A DNA stretch of 64,000 bases from assembly GCF_048270265.1 (NCBI RefSeq), contig NZ_JBLWTD010000007.1, forward strand, positions 62,001-126,000, read 5' to 3'. Made by a program: the position numbers and the translations under genes. Each line of letters begins with the position of its first letter. Position 1 is the stretch's first letter. This document shows positions 7,645 through 16,753 of the stretch, one piece after another. Source of the DNA: Maricaulis sp048270265. GTDB lineage: Bacteria; Pseudomonadota; Alphaproteobacteria; Caulobacterales; Maricaulaceae. Under the pieces are notes generated by a model, which did no database searches, had not been told where the DNA came from, and saw only the letters and a list, made by a program, of their open reading frames with translations.

Positions 7645-9117
7645 ATGAGCGAACTCCTCAAACTCTCCCTCGAAGCGGTCACCGCCAAGCTGCGGGCACG
7701 CGAAGTCTCGGCCACCGAGCTGGCGAAAGAGGCGCTCGCGGCCGCCCAGTCGGCTCAGCCCAAGCTGAATGCCTTCACGGCCTTTGACGAAGCCAAGACC
7801 ATGGCGATGGCGAAAGCCTCCGACGAGCGTCTGGCGCGCGGCGAGGGCGGCCTGCTCGAAGGCGCCCCGCTGGCGATCAAGGATCTGTTCGCGGTCGAGG
7901 GCGTCTCGACGACGGCCTCCTCGAACATCCTCAAGGGCTTCAAGCCGCCCTACGAATCTACCGTGACCCAGTCCTGGTGGGATCATGGCGGTGTCTTCCT
8001 GTGCAAGACCTCGATGGACGAGTTCGCGATGGGCTCCTCCAACGAGACCTCCAATACCGGCCCGGTCAATAATCCCTGGAAGGGCGCCAAGGGCGAGACC
8101 CTGACGCCGGGCGGTTCTTCGGGTGGCTCTGCAACGGCGGTTGCCGCTGATCTGTGCTTTGGCGCTACGGGCACCGATACCGGCGGCTCGATTCGCCAGC
8201 CCGCTGCCTTCACCGGCACCGTCGGCGTGAAGGGCACCTATGGCCGCACTTCGCGCTGGGGCGCGATCGCCTTTGCCTCCTCGCTCGATCATCCCGGTCC
8301 CTTCGCCAAGACGGTCAAGGATGGCGCCATTCTGCTGCAGGCGATGTCGGGCCATGATGCCAAGGATTCGACCTCGCTGCCCAACGACGTGCCCGATTTC
8401 GTTGCCGCCTGTGGCCGCTCGGTCAAAGGCCTGCGCATTGGCGTGCCGAAGGAATACCGCGTCGATGGCATGCCCGACGAGATCGAGAAGGCCTGGCAGC
8501 AGGGCATTGAATGGCTTAAAGCTGCCGGCTGCGAGATCGTGGATATCTCCCTGCCGCACACCAAATACGCCCTGCCGGCCTATTACATCGTCGCGCCGGC
8601 GGAAGCCTCGTCCAATCTCGCCCGCTATGACGGCATGCGCTACGGCAATCGCGTCGAGGGCAAGGACCTGACCGAGACCTATGAGAAGACCCGCGCGGCC
8701 GGCTTCGGCAATGAGGTACAGCGCCGCATCATGATCGGCACCTATGTGCTCTCGGCCGGGTATTATGATGCGTATTATCTGCGCGCCCAGAAGGTGCGCA
8801 CGCGCATCCTGCAGGATTTCGACCAGGCCTTCGAGAAGGTCGACGCCATCCTGACGCCGTCGGCACCGTCTGCGGCCTTCCCGCTGGGGTCGAAGTCGAA
8901 TGATCCGATCGCGATGTATCTCAATGACGTCTTCACCGTGACCGCCAATCTGGCCGGTGTGCCCGCCATGTCGGTGCCCGCCGGGCTCGACAAGGATGGC
9001 CTGCCGCTGGGGCTGCAGATCATTACCAAGGCGCTCGACGAGGAGACGATGTTCACCGTCGGCGCCGCGCTCGAGGATGCGGCGGGCTTCACGGCCAAGC
9101 CGGCGAAGTGGTGGTAG
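7645..9117 (+). CDS. gatA: Glutamyl-tRNA(Gln) amidotransferase subunit A
   Basis: A 490-residue amidase-signature protein that hydrolyses glutamine and channels ammonia to GatB. The Ser-cisSer-Lys catalytic set is visible: lysine in PLAIKDLF (near residue 77), the Gly/Ser-rich GGSSGGSATAVAA near 155, and the nucleophile serine in GTDTGGSIRQPA near 178. Length and start match the family. It lies between gatC and two small membrane-protein genes that precede gatB. Confidence 0.97.
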   Translation: MSELLKLSLEAVTAKLRAREVSATELAKEALAAAQSAQPKLNAFTAFDEAKTMAMAKASDERLARGEGGLLEGAPLAIKDLFAVEGVSTTASSNILKGFKPPYESTVTQSWWDHGGVFLCKTSMDEFAMGSSNETSNTGPVNNPWKGAKGETLTPGGSSGGSATAVAADLCFGATGTDTGGSIRQPAAFTGTVGVKGTYGRTSRWGAIAFASSLDHPGPFAKTVKDGAILLQAMSGHDAKDSTSLPNDVPDFVAACGRSVKGLRIGVPKEYRVDGMPDEIEKAWQQGIEWLKAAGCEIVDISLPHTKYALPAYYIVAPAEASSNLARYDGMRYGNRVEGKDLTETYEKTRAAGFGNEVQRRIMIGTYVLSAGYYDAYYLRAQKVRTRILQDFDQAFEKVDAILTPSAPSAAFPLGSKSNDPIAMYLNDVFTVTANLAGVPAMSVPAGLDKDGLPLGLQIITKALDEETMFTVGAALEDAAGFTAKPAKWW

Positions 9118-9121
9118 GGCG

Positions 9122-9385
9122 ATGAGCGGCGAGACGCCTGACGAGACACCGGCACCGAAGTCCAAGAGCGTGATGGACCGGGTCATGCTCGGCGTGATCG
9201 CCCTGATGTGCCTGCTGTTCGGCCTGCCGATGATCTATTCGTCGGGCACGGTGATCGGCGCGATGTTTGCCGGGGCGATGCCGAGTCTGTGGGCGCTGGC
9301 GCTGATGCCGATCGCGCTGGGGCTGCTCTATGCCGGGGTCCGGTTGGGCATTGCCGCGGTCATGCCGAACAAGCGCGCGTCATGA
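9122..9385 (+). CDS. Small membrane protein inside the gat operon, unknown
   Basis: An 87-residue protein beginning MSGETPDETPAPKSKS and then two or three hydrophobic helices (about residues 20-40, 44-60 and 61-80). It starts 4 bases after the gatA stop and its own stop overlaps the next start (ATGA at 9382). Position and coupling make it a credible gene expressed with gatCAB, but no family is recognised. It could be an unrelated passenger or a lineage-specific membrane factor. Confidence 0.72.
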   Translation: MSGETPDETPAPKSKSVMDRVMLGVIALMCLLFGLPMIYSSGTVIGAMFAGAMPSLWALALMPIALGLLYAGVRLGIAAVMPNKRAS

Positions 9386-9660
9386 GCGAGGTGCCGGCTC
9401 CTGCAGCGGTCAAGCTGATCCGCCCGGCGATCTATGCCGGCGTGCTGGTCTGCCTGATCGGCGCGGCGCTGGTTTCGGGCAAGCTGGAGCTTGGCCTGCC
9501 GCTGGTGGCGGAGGTCATTCTGCTGGCGACGGGTGTGGCGATATTGGCGTTCGGCCTGCTCGCATCGCTGTCCTGGCGCAGCGTCCAGGCAGCCATGGCG
9601 AACGAGGCCGCGGGGATTGCACCGCTGCCCTATGATGATGAAGACGATGAGGATGACTAG
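9382..9660 (+). CDS. Small membrane protein with acidic tail inside the gat operon, unknown
   Basis: A 92-residue protein with two predicted hydrophobic helices (about residues 11-32 and 38-62) and a strongly acidic C-terminus ending YDDEDDEDD. It overlaps the preceding 87-residue gene by 4 bases and lies 81 bases ahead of gatB. No family is recognised. The topology (hairpin of two helices plus cytoplasmic-looking charged tail) suggests a small inner-membrane adaptor, which is inference only. Confidence 0.7.
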   Translation: MSEVPAPAAVKLIRPAIYAGVLVCLIGAALVSGKLELGLPLVAEVILLATGVAILAFGLLASLSWRSVQAAMANEAAGIAPLPYDDEDDEDD

Positions 9661-9741
9661 TTCGTCTCGACCTGTGAATGTGGGCGATAATCCGGATGGC
9701 GTTGATACGCATCCGAGAAGGCTTGGAAGAGTGAGACCGAC

Positions 9742-11235
9742 ATGAGTGAACACACCTATCGCATCACCGGTTCCACCGGCGAGTGGGAAGTCGTGATGGG
9801 GCTTGAAGTCCATGCCCAGGTCGTTTCCAACTCGAAGCTGTTTTCCGGCGCCTCGACCGCCTTCGGTGCCGAGCCGAACACCCAGGTCTCGCTGGTTGAT
9901 GCGGCGATGCCGGGCATGCTGCCGGTGATCAATCACGCCATCGTCGAACAGGCCGTGAAGACCGGGCTGGGCCTCAATGCCGAGATCCATCTCTTCTCGC
10001 GCTTCGACCGCAAGAATTACTTCTACCCCGATCTGCCGCAGGGCTATCAGATCTCGCAATTTCAATTCCCCATCGTCGGTGAGGGCGAGCTGGAATGCGA
10101 ACGCGATGATGGCTCGCGCTTCACGGTCGGTATTGAACGCCTGCACCTGGAACAGGATGCCGGCAAGTCGATCCATGATCTCGACCCGAACTCGACCTAT
10201 GTCGATCTCAACCGTTCCGGCGTCGCGCTGATGGAGATCGTCTCCAAGCCGCATATCCGCTCGCCCGAAGAGGCCTCGGCCTATGTTTCCAAACTGCGCT
10301 CCATCCTGCGCTATCTGGGCACCTGTGGCGGCGACATGGAAAAGGGCCAGCTGCGCGCCGACGTCAATGTCTCGGTCTGCCGCCCCGGTGGCTATGAGAA
10401 ATTCCGCGAGACCGGCGATTTCAGCCATCTCGGCACGCGCTGCGAGATCAAGAACGTCAACTCCCTGCGCTTCATCCGCCAGGCGATCGATTTCGAGGCC
10501 CAGCGCCAGGTCGATCTGATCGAGGATGGCGGCACGGTGCAGCAGCAGACGCGTCTGTTCGACAGCGTTACCGGCGAGACGCGCTCGATGCGCTCCAAGG
10601 AAGAGGCGCATGATTACCGCTACTTCCCCGATCCCGACCTGCTGCCGCTCGAACTGCAGCAGGCCTGGGTCGACGAGATCCGCGCCAATCTGCCCGAACT
10701 GCCGGACGAGAAGCGCCAGCGCCTGGTGACCGATCTCGGCCTGTCCGATTATGACGCCTCGGTGCTCGTCGCCGACAAGGACCGCGCCGATTATTTCGAG
10801 GCCGTCGCCGAGGGCCGCGATGCCAAGCTGGCCTCCAGCTGGGTCAATAACGAGCTGTTCGGCCGCCTCAACAAGGAAGGTCTCTCCATCACCGAGAGCC
10901 CGGTCTCCGCGGACCAGCTCGGCAAGCTGATCGCGCTGATCAGCGATGACACCATTTCCGGCAAGATCGCCAAGGATGTGTTCGAGATCCTGTGGGATGA
11001 GGGCGGCGATCCGGCCGAGATCGTCGAGGCGCGTGGCATGAAACAGGTCACCGATACCGGCGCCATCGAAGCCGTGATCGACCAGCTCATCGCCGACAAT
11101 CCCGACCAGGCCGCCCAGGTCAAGGAAAAGCCCAAGACGATGGGCTGGTTCGTCGGCCAGGTGATGAAGGCGATGCAGGGCAAGGCCAATCCGCAAGCGG
11201 TCAACGAGATCCTGGCGAAGAAGCTGTTGGGTTAA
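9742..11235 (+). CDS. gatB: Asp/Glu-tRNA amidotransferase subunit B
   Basis: A 497-residue GatB, the subunit that binds mischarged tRNA and performs kinase and transamidase chemistry. The start region EWEVVMGLEVHAQ, the S-N-S-K-L-F-S-G motif, DLPQGYQISQFQFPI near 95, the DLNRSGVALMEIVS block and the C-terminal GatB/YqeY tail (ending NEILAKKLLG) are all present. ATG 9742 gives the expected N-terminus. It completes the set gatC-gatA-gatB, which here is interrupted by two small genes. Confidence 0.97.
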   Translation: MSEHTYRITGSTGEWEVVMGLEVHAQVVSNSKLFSGASTAFGAEPNTQVSLVDAAMPGMLPVINHAIVEQAVKTGLGLNAEIHLFSRFDRKNYFYPDLPQGYQISQFQFPIVGEGELECERDDGSRFTVGIERLHLEQDAGKSIHDLDPNSTYVDLNRSGVALMEIVSKPHIRSPEEASAYVSKLRSILRYLGTCGGDMEKGQLRADVNVSVCRPGGYEKFRETGDFSHLGTRCEIKNVNSLRFIRQAIDFEAQRQVDLIEDGGTVQQQTRLFDSVTGETRSMRSKEEAHDYRYFPDPDLLPLELQQAWVDEIRANLPELPDEKRQRLVTDLGLSDYDASVLVADKDRADYFEAVAEGRDAKLASSWVNNELFGRLNKEGLSITESPVSADQLGKLIALISDDTISGKIAKDVFEILWDEGGDPAEIVEARGMKQVTDTGAIEAVIDQLIADNPDQAAQVKEKPKTMGWFVGQVMKAMQGKANPQAVNEILAKKLLG

Positions 11236-11262
11236 TTCCCTCTCCCCATGAGGAGAAGGTGC
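11236..11262. repeat. Half-copy of the CTCTCC/GGAGAG hairpin repeat after gatB
   Basis: TTCCCTCTCCCCATGAGGAG opens the gap directly after the gatB stop and continues AAGGTGC. It matches the hairpin at the outer ends of the 5031-5188 element (TTCCCTCTCC...GGAGAGGGTGC). The stem CTCTCC/GGAGAA could fold in RNA and may help end the gat transcript, although no T-run follows. Confidence 0.5.
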
Positions 11263-11340
11263 GCGATGTGCGCGTCAACGCGCTGGCACCGGCCCCCGCA
11301 ATAATGCTATCGCTGTGGGTGTGAGCCTCGGGGACAGCAT

Positions 11341-12711
11341 ATGATTCAGACACAGGATGACTCGGCCTTGGACGATCTGGTGCCGGTCGAGGTCTTGCAG
11401 GAACATCTGCTGGCCGTCTGGCACTGGTTTCTCCAGGCCATGCTCAATCTGGATATCGCGCTGCAGATCGGACTGATCGCGGCGGCAATTATTCCGGCGC
11501 TGATGTTCGGGCCGCGTTTGCGGCGGCTGGTGGAACATCATACCGCGTCGCGTATCCGCACCGGTCTGGCGCGGCGCCTGCTCTCGGCGGCGCTGGCGCT
11601 GGCGACGCCGTTGGCCCTGCTGATGGTGCTGGCGATCATCCGTATCGTTCTGGGCAGTCTGGAGCGGCCCTACGGCCTGATCGATGCGGCGATGAGCCTG
11701 ATGTCGGCCTGGCTGGTGATCCGCGCCGTGACGCTGATTATCCGTTCGAAATTCTGGTCGAATGTGGCGTTCTACGTGATCTGGCCGATTGCCGCGCTCG
11801 ACGTGTTCGGCCTGCTCGATGATGTCGTCGTTCAATTGCAGGCGCTGGCGATCCCGCTGGGCGAAACGGCCGATGGCGCGCCGGTTGATCTCAGCCTGTT
11901 CGATATCCTGCGCACGGTGATCTATTTCGCCGCCCTGTTCTGGCTCGCCTCGCTGGCCGGGCGCGCCGTCAATGCGCAGCTGGAAAAGGCCGAGGAGATA
12001 TCACCGGCCTTTCGGGCCCTGATCGCCAAGGTGCTTGGCTTCGTGCTGCCGGTGGCGGCCCTGCTGATCGCGCTGCAGCTGACCGGCTTCAATATCGCCA
12101 CCCTGGCCATCTTCTCCGGTGCGGTCGGTATCGGTGTCGGCCTCGGCCTGCAAAAGACTGTCGCCAACTTCGCAGCCGGTTTCACCCTGCTGGCCGACAA
12201 GTCGATCAAGCCGGGTGATGCCCTCGAGATCGACGGCACCTTCGGCTGGGTTACGGAGATGCAGTCGCGCTATGTCTCGATCCGCACCCGTGACGGCACG
12301 GAAATGCTGATCCCCAATGAGCGCTTCATCGTCGAGGGCGTCATCAACTGGTCGAAATCTGACCGCGCCGTTCGCGTGCACGCCCCGTTCGGCGTCAGCT
12401 ATGCCACCGAGGATATCGAACGGGTGCAGCGTGTCGCCATCGAGGCGGCCCAGAGCGTCGAGCGTGTGGTGGCTGACAAGACGCCGGTCTGCAATCTGAT
12501 GGCCTATGGCGCCAGCTCTGTCGATTTCGATCTGCGCTTCTGGATCACCGATCCGGAGAACGGGCTCTCCAATGTCCGCAGCGCCGTCAATGTCGCGCTG
12601 TGGAAGGCCTTCCACACCCACGGCATCGAATTCCCGTTCCCGCAGCTCGATGTCCATGTGAAGGAATTGCCGCGCAGCCGGACCGGGGCCCGCATCGCTT
12701 CGCCCGACTAG
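11341..12711 (+). CDS. MscS-family mechanosensitive ion channel
   Basis: A 456-residue small-conductance mechanosensitive channel that vents solutes on hypo-osmotic shock. An N-terminal region with about four hydrophobic helices precedes the conserved MscS core. The pore helix is a Gly/Ala-rich run (SGAVGIGVGLGLQKTVANFA, about residues 260-279), followed by GFTLLADKSIKPGD of the beta domain and the C-terminal alpha/beta domain. The extra helices make it longer than E. coli MscS (286 residues) and like the YbdG/YnaI size class. No operon partner is evident. Confidence 0.92.
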   Translation: MIQTQDDSALDDLVPVEVLQEHLLAVWHWFLQAMLNLDIALQIGLIAAAIIPALMFGPRLRRLVEHHTASRIRTGLARRLLSAALALATPLALLMVLAIIRIVLGSLERPYGLIDAAMSLMSAWLVIRAVTLIIRSKFWSNVAFYVIWPIAALDVFGLLDDVVVQLQALAIPLGETADGAPVDLSLFDILRTVIYFAALFWLASLAGRAVNAQLEKAEEISPAFRALIAKVLGFVLPVAALLIALQLTGFNIATLAIFSGAVGIGVGLGLQKTVANFAAGFTLLADKSIKPGDALEIDGTFGWVTEMQSRYVSIRTRDGTEMLIPNERFIVEGVINWSKSDRAVRVHAPFGVSYATEDIERVQRVAIEAAQSVERVVADKTPVCNLMAYGASSVDFDLRFWITDPENGLSNVRSAVNVALWKAFHTHGIEFPFPQLDVHVKELPRSRTGARIASPD

Positions 12712-12758
12712 CGAGGCGCGGCCTGCCGGCATATCCGGTCGGCGGCGTGCTTCCTAAT

Positions 12759-12812
12759 ACTTAGGCTTTTCTATAAGTTTTGCTTGACGCCGGGGCTTGC
12801 GGCAAATTACAT
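12759..12812 (+). promoter_or_regulatory. Candidate operator and promoter of the ArsR/SRPBCC operon
   Basis: The short gap before the ArsR-type gene holds an inverted repeat ACTTA-N10-TAAGT (12759-12778) in an AT-rich patch unlike the GC-rich surroundings. A TTGACG hexamer (12784-12789) 17 bases ahead of TTACAT (12807-12812) could be the -35/-10 pair. ArsR-family repressors usually bind such palindromes next to their own promoter, so autoregulation is likely. This is pattern-based inference. Confidence 0.45.
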
Positions 12813-12818
12813 AGCCAC

Positions 12819-13163
12819 ATGCCTAACTATTCAAACGATCTCGACAACACATTCCGCGCCCTGGCCGACCCGACCCGCCGGGCTGTCATCGCCCGCCTGA
12901 TCCAGGGGCCGGCCTCGGTCTCCGAACTGGCCAAACCCTTTGAAATGGCAATGCCGTCCCTGATGCAGCATTTGCGTGTGCTTGAGGATGGCGGGCTGAT
13001 CCGCTCCACCAAGCAGGGGCGGGTACGGACCTGCCAGATCGAGCCCTTGCAGCTGCAGCGCGCCCAGGACTGGATCGCCCGCCAGCGGGCGCAGTGGGAA
13101 GGACGGCTCGACCGGCTGGAGGATTATCTCGAAACGACCCGCAAGGACGGGGATACGCCCTGA
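12819..13163 (+). CDS. ArsR-family winged-helix transcriptional regulator
   Basis: A 114-residue DNA-binding protein. DNTFRALADPTRRAVIARLI near the N-terminus, the recognition region VSELAKPFEMAMPSLMQHLRVLEDGGLI (about residues 33-60) and the wing with STKQGRVRTC are typical of the non-metal ArsR subgroup paired with SRPBCC proteins. There are no clustered cysteines for metal sensing. The downstream SRPBCC gene starts 104 bases later and is likely co-regulated. ATG 12819 is the only start giving the full HTH. Confidence 0.92.
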   Translation: MPNYSNDLDNTFRALADPTRRAVIARLIQGPASVSELAKPFEMAMPSLMQHLRVLEDGGLIRSTKQGRVRTCQIEPLQLQRAQDWIARQRAQWEGRLDRLEDYLETTRKDGDTP

Positions 13164-13266
13164 GGGTGGCAGCGTCCGGCCCACATACGGACTGGTGGCC
13201 GCTCTGACGCCTGATCATTTTTCAACAGACCCGCCCGGCGCTTCGCCGGCTGAAGGGAGAACCGCC

Positions 13267-13746
13267 ATGAACGACAGCACAGCACTGCACGAGACATTCA
13301 CCCTGACCCGCACGCTCGCTGCCCCGGTTGCGGCCGTCTATCGCGCCTGGGCCGACCCCAAGGCCCGCGCCGCCTGGAACGCGCCGGTGCCGGGTGTCGA
13401 GGTGGCGTATGACGCCGATGATTTCCGCGTCTGCGGCGTCGACCAGGTGCGTTATATCGAGCCGGACGGTGCGGTGTTCAGCGCGCACCTGACCTATCAC
13501 GACATTGTCGCTGACCAGCGCATTCTCTACTCCGAAACCCTGTCCTGCGAGGGCGAACCGGTCTCGGCGGCGCTGGTGACGGCGGAGTTCCTCGGTGACG
13601 GGGCCGGCTGCAAGCTGGTCGTGACCGTGCAGATGGCCGCGCTCAATGGTTCGGGCATGGAAACTGGCTATCGCGAAGGCTGGAACGCCGTGCTCGACAA
13701 TCTGCCGCTCTGGTTGGCGCAGGAGAGTGTGGGCGGGCTGGCCTGA
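13267..13746 (+). CDS. SRPBCC / AHSA1-type ligand-binding protein
   Basis: A 159-residue START-like fold protein of the Aha1-C (SRPBCC) type, a hydrophobic-ligand-binding cup. Motifs include FTLTRTLAAPVAAVYRAWADPKARAAWNAP near the N-terminus and METGYREGWNAVLDNL near the C-terminus, both standard for the family. A GAAGGGAGA ribosome site precedes the ATG. These proteins commonly follow an ArsR regulator, as here, and the ligand of the pair is unknown. Confidence 0.88.
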   Translation: MNDSTALHETFTLTRTLAAPVAAVYRAWADPKARAAWNAPVPGVEVAYDADDFRVCGVDQVRYIEPDGAVFSAHLTYHDIVADQRILYSETLSCEGEPVSAALVTAEFLGDGAGCKLVVTVQMAALNGSGMETGYREGWNAVLDNLPLWLAQESVGGLA

Positions 13747-13762
13747 GCGCACACGCGCCCGC

Positions 13763-14776
13763 TCACCCGGCGGCGCCCTTGTCCTCATCCGGGCTCAGCG
13801 CGGTGAGATAGCGCTGGACGCCGCTATGGGCGTCGATCATCTCGCGAAAGCGCATCTTGACGATGGCATCGATGATCACGTCCCAGGCGGTGCGTTCGGC
13901 ATCGTCATCATCCTGGATGCGGCCATCTTCCTCGTGCAGGAAATGCAGGCGCCCGAACTGGCGATAGGGCCAGGCGGGCAGGGCCTTGAGGGCATCCTCG
14001 ACCAGCATCAGCTTCTTCACTTCCTCAAGCCGCTTGTCGCCCTCCAGCCATTCGCGGATCTGCGGTCCGCCGGGCAGGTAGGGTACGGGATCGAGAGCGT
14101 TCTGGAAGCGTGAGGTGTGGGCGAGAAGTCCGTCCTGCTCATAGTGATCAATGAAGTCCTGGTCGGCCGTCATCGGCGCGGCGAAACTGCAGACCTCGAT
14201 CCGGCGATCGGGGTAGTGCGCCTTGATCAGCGTCGCGCCGAGTGCCGCCATGGCACCGCCCTTGGAATGGCCGGTGATGCGGATCGCGCTCGCCGAGCCG
14301 GCTTCGAGGGTCTCCAGGGTTTCAAGCAGATCCTGCGCCAGGCTGGAGACGGCTGTGCCAAAGGCGCTCGCGACCTGGCCATAGTCGCGATCGCCCACTC
14401 TCCACGGCATCGGCACCGTCTGGGCATCGTGCAGCCAGTCGGCGGCCCAGCGCCAGAAGATCATGTCCTCCGGCGGCAGCGTGCCGCGAAAGGTCACCAG
14501 CAGCCCGCCATCATCGGTGCGGCAGACAAAGCCGGCATGCACATCGTGCACGCCGCTGACGAAGACCAGGGGGCGTGTCCCCTTTTTCAGCCCGGCCTTC
14601 CGCAGCATGGGCTGACCGGAGGCCAGCTTGCGGTCCGAGATCAGATAGGCGGCATTGCAGGCGTGAATCATCCGGCGCGGCCACGGATTTTCGTCCTGGT
14701 GTGCGACGACCGGATGCAGCAGCTCGCTCGCTACATGCTTGATCTCGCTGACAATCGAATGGTCTGAAGGCGGCAT
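13763..14776 (-). CDS. Class 3 lipase-like alpha/beta hydrolase
   Basis: A 337-residue protein of the lipase class 3 fold. The nucleophile elbow GHSKGG puts the catalytic Ser at about residue 171. FVCRTDDGGLLVTFRGT near 84-99 is the typical strand ahead of the lid, and DQDFIDHYEQDGLLAHTSRFQNALDPVPYLP supplies the region of the other triad residues. No signal peptide is seen, so it is probably cytoplasmic. ATG 14776 (MPPSDHSIVS) was preferred; a longer in-frame start at 14848 would overlap the upstream 2OG-oxygenase gene. Confidence 0.82.
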   Translation of the reverse strand: MPPSDHSIVSEIKHVASELLHPVVAHQDENPWPRRMIHACNAAYLISDRKLASGQPMLRKAGLKKGTRPLVFVSGVHDVHAGFVCRTDDGGLLVTFRGTLPPEDMIFWRWAADWLHDAQTVPMPWRVGDRDYGQVASAFGTAVSSLAQDLLETLETLEAGSASAIRITGHSKGGAMAALGATLIKAHYPDRRIEVCSFAAPMTADQDFIDHYEQDGLLAHTSRFQNALDPVPYLPGGPQIREWLEGDKRLEEVKKLMLVEDALKALPAWPYRQFGRLHFLHEEDGRIQDDDDAERTAWDVIIDAIVKMRFREMIDAHSGVQRYLTALSPDEDKGAAG

Positions 14777-14804
14777 GACGCGGATGGACCCGTGTTTGGT
14801 ATCG

Positions 14805-15758
14805 CTAGAGCAGGCCGATTTCGCGCAGGCGCTGATTGAGGAAATCATTCGCCCGGATCGGCTCGGGATATTTGTCGGGATGCTCCGCCGTGGCGCAGCC
14901 GGCCAGGGTCTCGATCATGTAGTCGGGCCGGTAGTGCAGGAAGAAGGGCATGGAATAGCGTGAATGCCCGGTGCGCGCGCCGACCGGATTGATGACGCGG
15001 TGCTGGGTCGAGGGCAAAAGATCATTGGTCGAGCGCGCCAGCATGTCGCCCATATTCACCACAAGACAGCCGGCGGGCGGGTTCATATCGATCCATTCGC
15101 CGGACCGAGTTTTGACCTGCAGTCCGGGCTCCTCGGCACCGAGCAGCAGGGTGATGGTATTGATATCGCCATGGGCCTCGGCCCGGATCGAGCCGCCCGG
15201 ATCGCCGGCCACGGGTGGGTAATGCAGCAGCCGCATCACCGAATTGCCGTCCTTGACCGTGTCGTCGAAGAAATCGGCCGCAAGCCCGAGATCAAGCGCG
15301 ATGGCGCTCAGCACGCGCCGGCCGAGCGCGTCAAAATCCTCGTAGAGACCGTGCACGGTCTCCTTCCAGCCCTCGATTTCCGCCGGAACCAGATTGGGTG
15401 CCATATCGGCCTGGTATTTATGCCCCGGCGGCAGATCGCGGCCGACATGCCAGAATTCCTTCAGGTCGACATGCTTGGCGTCCTTGGCGATTTCCTTGCC
15501 GAAGGGCGTATAGCCGCGCGCACCGCCGCCACCGGGGACGAAATAGGTCTGCTTCACCGCCTCGGGCAGGGCGAAGAATTCCGCCGCCTTGGCGTAGGCG
15601 CGATCAATCCGCGTCGGGTCGAGACCGTGATCGGAGATCGCGGCGAAGCCGAATTCGCGGAAGCTCCGCCCCAGCTCGGCGGCGAAGCCTTGCGGATCGC
15701 TGGCCTGGCGGGCCATGGAGACGGGCGTGAAGCGGGAAAGGGTATCGCTGGCTGACAT
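14805..15758 (-). CDS. 2-oxoglutarate/Fe(II)-dependent oxygenase, isopenicillin N synthase family
   Basis: A 317-residue member of the DIOX_N/2OG-FeII_Oxy group. DHGLDPTRIDRAYAKAAEFFALP marks the N-terminal domain. AHGDINTITLLLG gives the first metal His and Asp, STQHRVINP supplies the second His, and the RYSMPFFLHYRPD segment holds the 2OG-binding Arg-x-Ser. All catalytic positions look intact. Substrates across this family vary widely (ethylene formation, amino-acid or secondary-metabolite oxidation), and the neighbourhood gives no clue. Confidence 0.9.
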   Translation of the reverse strand: MSASDTLSRFTPVSMARQASDPQGFAAELGRSFREFGFAAISDHGLDPTRIDRAYAKAAEFFALPEAVKQTYFVPGGGGARGYTPFGKEIAKDAKHVDLKEFWHVGRDLPPGHKYQADMAPNLVPAEIEGWKETVHGLYEDFDALGRRVLSAIALDLGLAADFFDDTVKDGNSVMRLLHYPPVAGDPGGSIRAEAHGDINTITLLLGAEEPGLQVKTRSGEWIDMNPPAGCLVVNMGDMLARSTNDLLPSTQHRVINPVGARTGHSRYSMPFFLHYRPDYMIETLAGCATAEHPDKYPEPIRANDFLNQRLREIGLL

Positions 15759-15930
15759 GGGGCTTGGACCTCATCTGGATGTGGCACGGGGATAAGGCTT
15801 TGGCGCCTGCCTGCCAAGTCACCCAAGGTAGATGACATCTCCGTGATCACAGCCGCGCTTGAATGCCGCAGGCGGCGCCCCATCTTCGCTGGACAGGAAT
15901 TGCCTGCGACACACAAACCGGAGACGCTCC

Positions 15931-16656
15931 ATGTCCGCCCCGATCGAACTCTATTACTGGCCAACCCCGAATGGCTGGAAAGTCTCAATCGCGCTTGAGG
16001 AAATGGGCCTGCCCTATGTGCTCAAGCCGGTGAATATCGGGGCCGGTGAACAGTTCGAACCGGCCTTCCTCAAGATCAGCCCGAATAACCGCATGCCCGC
16101 CATCATCGATCCCGATGGCCCGGGCGGCGAGCCGATCTCCGTTTTCGAGAGCGCTGCCATCCTGCAATATCTCGGTCGCAAGTCGGGTCAGTTCTACCCC
16201 ACCGACGAACGCGCCCGCGTCGAGGTCGAGCAATGGCTGTTCTGGCAGATGGGTGGTCTTGGCCCGATGGCCGGACAGGCGCATCATTTCCGCACCTATG
16301 CCAAGGCGATCGAGCCCGATGAGAGCAAGCTGGAATACGGCAAGACGCGCTATACCAATGAGGTCAACCGTCTCTACGGCGTGCTCGAGCGCGCTCTCTC
16401 GGACGGGCGCGACTATATCGCCGGCGAATACTCCATCGCCGATATGGCGATCTGGCCCTGGATCCTGCCGGAAGGGCAGGGACAGAATCTCGCCGACTTC
16501 CCGAAACTCTCCGCCTGGCACGAGCGCGTAGGCGCCCGCCCGGCCGTGAAGACAGGCCGGGCGCTGGCGACCGATATGCGCCGCGGTCTCGATGAGGACA
16601 GCGAGGAGGGCAAGAAGGCCCGCGACCTCTTGTTCGGTCAGAAAGCCCGCGTCTGA
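15931..16656 (+). CDS. Glutathione S-transferase family protein (YfcG/Nu-like)
   Basis: A 241-residue protein with an N-terminal thioredoxin-fold domain (IELYYWPTPNGWKVSIALEE) and an all-helical C-terminal domain. The T-P-N-G-W-K active-site region and the NNRMPAIIDPDG and VFESAAILQYLGRK motifs are characteristic of the YfcG/Nu class, which has disulfide-reductase activity. ATG 15931 was chosen because the domain begins there. It is divergent from the 2OG-oxygenase gene. Confidence 0.92.
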   Translation: MSAPIELYYWPTPNGWKVSIALEEMGLPYVLKPVNIGAGEQFEPAFLKISPNNRMPAIIDPDGPGGEPISVFESAAILQYLGRKSGQFYPTDERARVEVEQWLFWQMGGLGPMAGQAHHFRTYAKAIEPDESKLEYGKTRYTNEVNRLYGVLERALSDGRDYIAGEYSIADMAIWPWILPEGQGQNLADFPKLSAWHERVGARPAVKTGRALATDMRRGLDEDSEEGKKARDLLFGQKARV

Positions 16657-16753
16657 GGCTTGCGCGCTGCGCCAGCTCGCCTTGCACGCGTAAGGGCTTG
16701 CGTCTGAGCGCCGGAAATCCAATTCTGGGGCGGGACAGCAAGGGGGCAGGTCC

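Noticed and set aside
7315..9186. 623-codon frame antisense to gatA
   Set aside because: Shadow of the gatA reading frame; no domain-like content, and gatA is unambiguous.
9328..11196. 622-codon frame antisense to gatB
   Set aside because: Shadow frame; gatB explains the region.
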